16,533 nucleotides of DNA from Cyanobacteria bacterium NC_groundwater_1444_Ag_S-0.65um_54_12. GTDB lineage: Bacteria > Cyanobacteriota > Sericytochromatia > S15B-MN24 > VGJW01. The stretch spans positions 1-16,533 of the forward strand of contig JACQUT010000102.1 of the NCBI GenBank assembly GCA_016267585.1, written 5' to 3'. Positions within the stretch are counted from its first letter, which is position 1. Each line of letters opens with the position of its first letter. The position numbers and the translations under genes were made by a program. Of this stretch, positions 7,896 to 13,970 are shown piece after piece. Below the pieces are notes generated by a model that saw nothing but the letters and a program-made list of their open reading frames with translations, ran no database searches and was not told the DNA's origin.

Positions 7896-9365
7896 ATGTA
7901 TCAATTTGTCAAGATCATCCGCTCAATTACTCGTGGCAACGCCATGATAATGCCCATGCTGATGCTGCTAGGCAGTTTGCTGGGCTGTGGCTCGTATCGT
8001 GAAGCGACGCCGGTGCTATCCCTGGCAGCTTCGGTCAGCGCTGCCGCCTTGCCAAGGCGATCGCCCCAACACTACGCGCCTGACGTCACCCAGCTCGATC
8101 AGACCGCTGTCAAGATCACGTCTTCGTCAAGCCAGCCACTGCCGGATCCGGTCGCCACCACTTTGCCCCTCGCTGACCAGGGTGAGGCTGTAATCCTGAA
8201 TTCAGCCGAGCAGGTTTTTCGAAGCAATCTTTACTGCGCCGCCTCCGGTGAAGGGTTACTGACGCTGACAGCGCGCGGACGCGATACTGATTGGGCGATC
8301 GCCGGGCGCGAATCTGCCGTCATGAGTATTTATCTCGATGGGCAGCACAATCAGGAGGTTATTCTATACCGTGGCGAAACTCTTGCCACCTATCAGGTAT
8401 TGCTGGGAGCAGTGCACCAAGGATCGCACGTTTTGACGATTCGCTATCGGCCAGAACTTTCAGCTAGCGGAGCTAGCGGCGTCGAGTTACAGCAAGTTAG
8501 CATTGCCGTCTGCCAAGCCAGCGATTCGAACTACGCCGCGCTTGCCCACGCCCCCATTATCTATGCGCGCCCGGACGCTTTTTCCACCGACACTCCACTC
8601 TTTTTGACTGTCGATGACACCGCTGGCCTCCGTTACACCGCTTACCTGACCAATGAGGACGGTGGAACTCTCACCGCAGATTTGCTAGCCCTCTGGGGAA
8701 GAGCCGCAGATATAGACTGGGTTTATGCCATTACCGGGCAGCAAGCCACTTATCAGGGCTTTTTGCACCGCATCCTGGCTTTCCATGGCCGTTACGAAGA
8801 CTCTCATCCGATCTTGCGCATCAGCACCCGCAATAATCTGTACAGCGATCGAGGCGAGAGCCCATATAAATTAAGATTACCGGTATTCCCGCAACCCTTG
8901 GGATCGCGGGAAGAAGCACTCGATCGCTTTCCGTGGGTCTACCGCTTGACGGGAGTAGAGCTGGCTCGTGAAGGAAAAACGCGCCAAGCGGGGGAGACAG
9001 GTTCTTGGTGGAGACAGATCATAGGCAGCCAGGTAGGCGATCTGCGGAATTACCTGATAGTGGAATTCGAACATCCGGCCAGCCACACCAATCTGGGTAT
9101 CAGGTTGCAGCTACGGAATCGTTCCGATAGACTCTCTTCACTAGCCGGACGAACCTACCGCGCCATTGGTCGCAACGGTCTGGTACGCACGGCGATCGAA
9201 CTGCCGAATGGCACGGCTTTCCAGGATATCGTCAAGCTGGAACCGATTTTGGCGGATGGCCGTTCGTTTACCGCTCTGCCGGTGATCATGACGAAAGCTT
9301 TTGCGCTCGATGCCGAATATCGTCCAGTGGCCTTACCGGCAGCGCTTGGCATACCTGGACCTTAG
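7896..9365 (+). CDS. Predicted lipoprotein of unknown function, first gene of an exported-protein operon
   Basis: A 489-residue protein. A hydrophobic stretch MLMLLGSLLGC ends in a good lipobox (LLGC, Cys31), so it is probably lipidated and anchored in a membrane facing outward. The mature part is rich in beta-strand-like sequence, with two similar-looking halves. One is around 90-205 (SIYLDGQHNQEVILYRGETL, then GSHVLTIRYRP), which looks like a carbohydrate-binding or jelly-roll sandwich. The other is around 215-310 (TPLFLTVDD, LTADLLALWG, HPILRIS). No catalytic motif is recognised. The start is uncertain: ATG 7896 gives a 30-residue signal, while ATGs at 7944 and nearby would give a shorter signal. 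Neither has a strong ribosome-binding site. The stop is 33 bases before the next gene, same strand, so co-transcription is likely. Confidence 0.75.
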   Translation: MYQFVKIIRSITRGNAMIMPMLMLLGSLLGCGSYREATPVLSLAASVSAAALPRRSPQHYAPDVTQLDQTAVKITSSSSQPLPDPVATTLPLADQGEAVILNSAEQVFRSNLYCAASGEGLLTLTARGRDTDWAIAGRESAVMSIYLDGQHNQEVILYRGETLATYQVLLGAVHQGSHVLTIRYRPELSASGASGVELQQVSIAVCQASDSNYAALAHAPIIYARPDAFSTDTPLFLTVDDTAGLRYTAYLTNEDGGTLTADLLALWGRAADIDWVYAITGQQATYQGFLHRILAFHGRYEDSHPILRISTRNNLYSDRGESPYKLRLPVFPQPLGSREEALDRFPWVYRLTGVELAREGKTRQAGETGSWWRQIIGSQVGDLRNYLIVEFEHPASHTNLGIRLQLRNRSDRLSSLAGRTYRAIGRNGLVRTAIELPNGTAFQDIVKLEPILADGRSFTALPVIMTKAFALDAEYRPVALPAALGIPGP

Positions 9366-9398
9366 ACCCATTTGCCGGTTGCTGTATAGTAGACATAA

Positions 9399-9875
9399 AT
9401 GAGCAAGAGTTTTGACCACCGCTCAAGCGACCTTGTCCACTCTCCCCCGGCGCTTCGCGTCGCAGGGGATCCCCTCTGTGGACAAGGTCGCTTGAGCGGT
9501 GGTCTAGGATTACTAGTTGCAGTGTTGGTAGCGGCATGCCCGGCATGGGTAGCAGCCGAGCCATTGCCGGTAGCGCTTGCTACCCAAAGTGCAGAGCAGG
9601 CTGCGGAGCCGGTGCACTCTGGCGGACACTGGGACGGTCTGCTAGCTTCTCTCTTGTTACCCGGAGCAGGGCAGCTGTTGCAACAGCGCTGGACGAGCGG
9701 CCAGCTGCAGCTCGGCTTGGGGCTAGGATTTTGGCTGCTCGAAGTGGCTGGCCTGGCATTTCAACGACCAGTCATTGCTTATGGTGCCTTTGGCGGAATC
9801 GCTTTATTGACTATTTATAGTGCATACGATGCTTACGGTGGCGAACGTGGGCGAACGCTCAAACCATTACCATGA
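9399..9875 (+). CDS. Small membrane protein with N-terminus encoded by a large inverted repeat
   Basis: A 158-residue frame. Residues 6-35 are encoded by a 27-bp perfect inverted repeat and its spacer. A hydrophobic signal-like segment follows (LGLLVAVLVAACPAWVAA, cleavage expected before EP). The remainder has GLLASLLLPGAGQLLQ, reminiscent of the small membrane proteins with an SLLLPGxGQ motif (DUF5683-like), and then two transmembrane segments (about 105-120 and 127-140). The last four bases overlap the start of the next gene as ATGA, implying coupled translation. No start codon lies between the repeat and the signal segment, so either the repeat is translated or the original start was lost. 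The ATG at 9399 has no clear ribosome-binding site. Function unknown. Confidence 0.65.
   Translation: MSKSFDHRSSDLVHSPPALRVAGDPLCGQGRLSGGLGLLVAVLVAACPAWVAAEPLPVALATQSAEQAAEPVHSGGHWDGLLASLLLPGAGQLLQQRWTSGQLQLGLGLGFWLLEVAGLAFQRPVIAYGAFGGIALLTIYSAYDAYGGERGRTLKPLP
9414..9504. repeat. 27-bp perfect inverted repeat with 37-base spacer
   Basis: The left arm 9414-9440 (beginning GACCACCGCTCA) is the exact reverse complement of the right arm 9478-9504. Pairing stops abruptly at both ends. The spacer contains C-run/G-run complementarity and the palindrome AGGGGATCCCCT. The element begins 49 bases after the stop of the lipoprotein gene and lies inside the next reading frame. No T tract follows, so it is not a standard terminator. 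It resembles a repetitive extragenic palindrome or miniature mobile element; no second copy was found in the window. Confidence 0.9.
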
Positions 9876-11890
9876 GACGATTTTGGGCAATTTTATTACT
9901 TTGCGGCATGCTTACCGGACCCGGCTGCTTGCTGGTTGCTGGCATCACACTGCGATTCCCATTTTCTACTGCGGCTAGCCCCCAATCAGCAAGCAGTACG
10001 ATAGAGATCTCCGGACAACTTCTGCCACCGGCAGGATTGACCCAAGTTACACCACTCACCCAGGTCACGCCGCTCACGCAAGTGACACCCTTGACCCAGG
10101 TGACACCATACCGCATCATGCAAGCGATCGCCCTGCCCAATTGTCGGGTGCAGGCTATAGACCCCACCACTGCACAAATCCAGGGGGAAACTACTACCAG
10201 CGACGGCCATTATCAATTATCGGTAAAAGCAGGCGAAGGATCGCCGCTGATATTACAGGCCATCTATGGAGCAGAAAAGCCGGTTGGCTTCTTGGCAATG
10301 CCTTTCCGGACACCTTATGGCACCACAGCGGCTAGCGCCGATCTGTCACCCAGTTCGACCCTGCTGGCTTTCACTTATCTGCGCTTGGCCGGTGCGGCTT
10401 CTGACTCATTCGCCCTCGATCAGGGAGGCTTCGCCAACTGGCGACTGGCCAGCACCAAGTTGGCTAGCCTTACCCGGGAGACTACAACGCAGCCCCAGGT
10501 ATTACGCCAGCTGGACCGGGCCTTTGCTGCCGATCCCAGTAAGGCTGCCAATTGGAGCTTTGCCGATATGCTCAACAAGGCTTCGATCACCTCACAAGCG
10601 CTGGCTACCACAGTGCAGCAAAAAGCCAAAGGGGCAAAAGCTGACATAGCGTTTTCGGAAGAAGGGCAACTGGCTGCAGTTACCAACTGGATCCTCGCCA
10701 AGCTGCCCGAGGTAGTAGATGATGATCCAGCGTTAGTTTCAGCGATCGCCAGAGTCGCCGACGAACTCAAGCCAGTCGATCTGGCCAAGCTTTTACCAGT
10801 CAATGCCAAAGAAGCTGGTCCGCGGCTAACTTTGGCGGATTCGCCTTTCGATCTGGCAAGAGAGGTCAAACGGGCTCGTCCGGCGATCGCCTGTGATGGT
10901 AAAGCTACCTGGTACGCCTTTGCCAAGCTGACCGGCGAAATACAATTGAATCAAGTTTCTGCTGCTCGTACTACCGGAAAATTCAACATCGGGGTGGGTT
11001 TCCAGCCTAGCTTGGTTTTTCTGGGAGATACCTTGTTAGCTATCTGGCACCCTTTGCCAGAAACGGATGCTAGCGGGCCATGGCTGCTGGGAGCCACTCT
11101 TTCGACTGGTATACCAGATATTGCTCCATTACAGTTCACTGATCCGACCGGGACGCTGGACTCGGTAGCGATAGCAGCCACCAACAATGAAGCTTTGCTA
11201 GTATGGGATGAAAACACCGGAATAAAAGCGCTGGCAATCGATACCGCCCAAAGACCGTTATCAGGGATAATGTCTATCAGCCCACCGGAGAGCCAAGATC
11301 CGCAGCGGCCAGCTGTTTGCTTGGCTGGCAGGCAATTCTTCGTCGCCTGGGACGAAGCGGATCGGGCAGGACGCCGAATTGTAGGCCGCCTGGTGAAACT
11401 AGATGGCCAGCTGGCGGGAAATTTGGTAACCATTCGTGGCGGTGGTGGCCTACGCGGTGCAGTGGCACTCGCAGCTGGATCGAGTGGCATACTGGTAGCT
11501 TGGTCGGAGGAACGGCAGCGATTCAGCGATATCCTGGCGTCCTTGATAGGTTTTGCTGGCCAGGACCTGGGAACTAGCTGGGAGCTGACCAATGCACCAT
11601 TCGATCAGCGGAATCCAGCGCTGGCCTGGTCTGGTAAGTATTTTGCGGCGGCATGGGATGATCGGCGTGATGGTGGGCAACACCGAACCATCTTTGCCAG
11701 GGCGATCGACCCAGCAGCTGGCCAGTTGGGTCCAGAGTTGCCGATCACGGTAGCAAGCCAGGCGCAAACGCCTGCGCTGACCAATTGTGGTGATTCTATC
11801 TTCTTGGGCTGGAGCGAAGACCTGGCTGGCAGCACCTTGCTGCGCAGTGCCAGATTGCGCGTGGCAGATGGTGTAGAGCCGATACGTTAG
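9872..11890 (+). CDS. Exported protein: Ig-like domain with LTQVTP repeats and a six-repeat propeller-like C-terminus
   Basis: A 672-residue exported protein. The N-terminal signal [19 protein letters not shown] has Cys19 in a non-canonical lipobox, so lipidation is uncertain. Residues 46-140 resemble a carboxypeptidase-regulatory-like Ig fold (IEISGQL, then VQAIDPTTA, then [10 protein letters not shown]). One of its loops holds four tandem LTQVTP units (residues 56-79). A helical, Ala-rich segment runs from about 150 to 345. The last 300 residues contain six ~45-residue repeats, each with a strand ending in W followed by a polar pair (AIWHP, LVWDE, VAWDE, VAWSE, AAWDD, LGWSE). This is consistent with a six-bladed beta-propeller used for binding. 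It overlaps the preceding gene by four bases and is followed by a hairpin. Function unknown; probably surface or periplasmic. Confidence 0.75.
   Translation: MRRFWAILLLCGMLTGPGCLLVAGITLRFPFSTAASPQSASSTIEISGQLLPPAGLTQVTPLTQVTPLTQVTPLTQVTPYRIMQAIALPNCRVQAIDPTTAQIQGETTTSDGHYQLSVKAGEGSPLILQAIYGAEKPVGFLAMPFRTPYGTTAASADLSPSSTLLAFTYLRLAGAASDSFALDQGGFANWRLASTKLASLTRETTTQPQVLRQLDRAFAADPSKAANWSFADMLNKASITSQALATTVQQKAKGAKADIAFSEEGQLAAVTNWILAKLPEVVDDDPALVSAIARVADELKPVDLAKLLPVNAKEAGPRLTLADSPFDLAREVKRARPAIACDGKATWYAFAKLTGEIQLNQVSAARTTGKFNIGVGFQPSLVFLGDTLLAIWHPLPETDASGPWLLGATLSTGIPDIAPLQFTDPTGTLDSVAIAATNNEALLVWDENTGIKALAIDTAQRPLSGIMSISPPESQDPQRPAVCLAGRQFFVAWDEADRAGRRIVGRLVKLDGQLAGNLVTIRGGGGLRGAVALAAGSSGILVAWSEERQRFSDILASLIGFAGQDLGTSWELTNAPFDQRNPALAWSGKYFAAAWDDRRDGGQHRTIFARAIDPAAGQLGPELPITVASQAQTPALTNCGDSIFLGWSEDLAGSTLLRSARLRVADGVEPIR
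10037..10108 (+). repeat. Four tandem 18-bp coding repeats (LTQVTP x4)
   Basis: Four exact-length 18-base units, all translating to Leu-Thr-Gln-Val-Thr-Pro. The units differ at third positions and at the TTG/CTC leucine codon, and every difference is silent. They lie in an apparent loop of the Ig-like domain, between [10 protein letters not shown] and YRIMQ. Confidence 0.95.
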
Positions 11891-11892
11891 CT

Positions 11893-11930
11893 CCCGTGCG
11901 GCTAGGCTCACGGGCTTCTCGGCCGTTTTT
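11893..11930 (+). terminator. Probable intrinsic terminator of the lipoprotein operon
   Basis: CCCGTG (11893-11898) pairs with CACGGG (11909-11914) across a ten-base loop, starting three bases after the TAG stop. A run of five T's lies at 11926-11930, 11 bases after the stem, which is farther than ideal. Confidence 0.45.
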
Positions 11931-11978
11931 CTCGATAACTGAACTGTCGCGCTGGAGATGCACGAGCGCAGCGGTCAG

Positions 11979-12119
11979 CTCGGGGTTTGCCGGCGGCCGC
12001 CCTGCGAATCCGGGGGTAATTGCTATCATCGCCTTGTTGATCAGTGCTGCTACCGGGTTCAGATCGCTGGCATGAGCTTCCATGCCTCGGCGCTGGGCTT
12101 CCAGCGGCAAGGTTCCACG
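11979..12119 (-). pseudogene. Orphan fragment of a DUF1156-family DNA methyltransferase
   Basis: On the minus strand, 47 codons encode [31 protein letters not shown] and [10 protein letters not shown]. These are the SAM-binding motif I remainder and following segment that are highly characteristic of DUF1156 (adenine-specific) methyltransferases. Intact proteins have DPFAG directly before GRGT; here a TGA stands just upstream, and homology also ends after NPE. Intact family members are several hundred to about 1000 residues, so this is a dead internal piece. GTCAG occurs at both ends (11974-11978 and 12119-12123). The DUF1156 methylase is the usual partner of DUF499 ATPases, whose relic lies 4.6 kb away on the other strand. 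Recognition is strong despite the short length. Confidence 0.75.
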
Positions 12120-12197
12120 TCAGTTATGATGCTGCGAGCGGGATATAAATAATTAATCGGTAACCCGCTAATAACAAATTTACATTTCAGAGAGTCG
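12120..12197 (+). promoter_or_regulatory. AT-rich upstream region of the subtilase gene with possible -10 box and short inverted repeat
   Basis: A TATAAA at 12144-12149 lies in an AT-rich stretch about 50 bases before the start codon; no good -35 is visible. AGCGGG (12137-12142) and CCCGCT (12164-12169) form a six-base inverted repeat around it, so a repressor or a hairpin could act here. AGAGAG at 12190-12195 is a weak ribosome-binding site very close to the ATG at 12198. Confidence 0.35.
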
Positions 12198-13925
12198 ATG
12201 CTCGAACGCGCTTTTAGCCGTAATTATGCGGCATTATTACTGCCCTGGCTCATCACTGGTTGCCTGCGCCCGCAAAGTAGCCAGGATCTGGTACCAAGCA
12301 CGCTGGCAGTCCGGCCGTTGCCAATGACTGCCCCGGCGGTTACACCGCCGCCCAGCACCGAAATCGTGCTGGCCTTGCGGCAAACCGAAAGCGGTGGTCT
12401 CAAGCCGCAAACCCGCCTGGAATTGCCTAAACCAGCGGTTACGGGCCAGCCATCCGAGATTATCGTGCATTTTCGTGACGGCCAGGTGCATGATATTCCG
12501 GGTGCCAAGCGTCTGCGCGATCTCAAGCTACCGGGAACGGCGGTTTTTCGGCTAGCTAGTGGTGGCTACTCGGTGCAGAATATCGCTCACTTGCAAAAAG
12601 ATCCAGCTATCGCCTATGCCGAGCCGAATTATCGCTTGCGCGTGTCTGACCATGATGGTCCCAGCGATCCGGAAATGGACTACGTGTGGGGTTACTATCA
12701 GATCCGGACCCACAAGCTCTGGTTAGCTGGTTACCAGGTGCAAGACAGTGTCCTGGTCGGCGTGATCGATACCGGCGTGGACTACCGCCATCCCGATCTC
12801 CAGGACGTGGTCACCAAGGGTGCCAACCTGGTAGCCAAGAATCGCGATCCACTAGATTCACACGGCCATGGCACCCATGTGGCGGGAATCATTGCTGCCA
12901 AAGCGAACAATGGTCAAGGTATCGCCGGGGTGGCAGCCGGAGCCAAGATCTACGCGGTGAAAGCGCTCGACGATCAGGGAGAGGGCTCGGAGGCTGATAT
13001 CGCCGACGGCATCATGGATGCCGTGGCAGCTGGAGCACGGATCATCAACCTTTCTTTGGGCGGCGATCTAGATGTATTGACGTTGCAGCAGGCGATTCAG
13101 GAAGCTACGCGCCGCGGTGTGCTGTGCGTGGTGGCGGCGGGCAATGCCGGAGACGATCAGCCCAATTATCCAGCCGCTTATCCCGAAAGCCTGGCTGTCG
13201 GTGCCACGATGACTGACGATTCGCGTGCTTTTTTCTCGAATTATGGCTCTTATGTAGATGTCGCTGCACCCGGGGTGTTAATTTTATCTACCTTGCCGGG
13301 CGATCGCTATGACTACGAAACTGGTACCAGCATGGCGGCGCCGCATGTCGCTGGTGCGGCCGCTTTGCTGCTGTCGCGCCATCCCGAGCTAGGGGTAGAG
13401 CGTATCCGTCAGTTGTTGCTGGAAACGGGCGATCCGACGACGGATTTTCCCTACGGCAAAGTGCCGCGCATCAATCTGCTGACCGCTTTCGAGCAACTAG
13501 AAGGGGGGAAAATTGCCCCAGCGCCCACGCCGTCACCGGGGCAGGCAAGCCCGCCGCCGTTGACCTTGTGGTATCGGGCGATCGCCACCGCTTACCAGCT
13601 TGAATCAACGCAAGAGAACGTGGACGCCTTCCTGACCGAAGTGCGTAGCTACGAAAAGGATGGCACGTTAGGACCTGGTACCGATCAAGCGCCCGCCGTG
13701 CGCGACTTGCAGCGCGCACTCACCAAGCTGGGACATCCGGTACCCGTTACCGGTAACTTCGACGCCCCGACTGCCGCGGCAGTGGTGGCATACAAAAAAT
13801 CTCATGGCCTGCGGCAATCTTATCGACTGGCGGACGGTACCTGGGCAATCAACGAATACGTGGATCCGCCGACCTTCAACTTGCTGATGGCGCAATTGTT
13901 CAGCCAGCTCGCAGCGCCTCGCTAA
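12198..13925 (+). CDS. Lipoprotein subtilisin-like (S8) protease with C-terminal peptidoglycan-binding-like domain
   Basis: A 575-residue secreted protease. The signal sequence ends in the lipobox ITGC (Cys22). A Pro/Thr-rich linker runs to about residue 75. A propeptide-like domain follows (SEIIVHFRDG, then IAYAEPNYRLR, about 86-148), as in fervidolysin-type zymogens. The catalytic domain has Asp191 (VIDTGVDYRHPDL), His224 (HGTHVAG), Asn316 (AAGNAG) and Ser378 (GTSMAAPHVAG), all intact. A Pro-rich linker near 438-452 leads to a C-terminal domain (VRDLQRALTKLG, then GNFDAPTAAAVVAYKK) resembling a peptidoglycan-binding type 1 fold, which would hold the enzyme near the cell wall. It is a plain export-type subtilase, unlike the cytoplasmic one at 23-2620. 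It probably matures or degrades envelope proteins. It ends 45 bases from the stop of the convergent hydroxylase gene. Confidence 0.9.
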   Translation: MLERAFSRNYAALLLPWLITGCLRPQSSQDLVPSTLAVRPLPMTAPAVTPPPSTEIVLALRQTESGGLKPQTRLELPKPAVTGQPSEIIVHFRDGQVHDIPGAKRLRDLKLPGTAVFRLASGGYSVQNIAHLQKDPAIAYAEPNYRLRVSDHDGPSDPEMDYVWGYYQIRTHKLWLAGYQVQDSVLVGVIDTGVDYRHPDLQDVVTKGANLVAKNRDPLDSHGHGTHVAGIIAAKANNGQGIAGVAAGAKIYAVKALDDQGEGSEADIADGIMDAVAAGARIINLSLGGDLDVLTLQQAIQEATRRGVLCVVAAGNAGDDQPNYPAAYPESLAVGATMTDDSRAFFSNYGSYVDVAAPGVLILSTLPGDRYDYETGTSMAAPHVAGAAALLLSRHPELGVERIRQLLLETGDPTTDFPYGKVPRINLLTAFEQLEGGKIAPAPTPSPGQASPPPLTLWYRAIATAYQLESTQENVDAFLTEVRSYEKDGTLGPGTDQAPAVRDLQRALTKLGHPVPVTGNFDAPTAAAVVAYKKSHGLRQSYRLADGTWAINEYVDPPTFNLLMAQLFSQLAAPR

Positions 13926-13970
13926 AAACCCCCTGCATGGCCGCAAGCTGCTCGGCAATCACCCGACGGG

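Noticed and set aside
10037..10108. A CRISPR-like array
   Set aside because: Repeats are contiguous 18-mers without spacers, in frame and coding for one peptide. No other repeat-spacer pattern was seen in the window.
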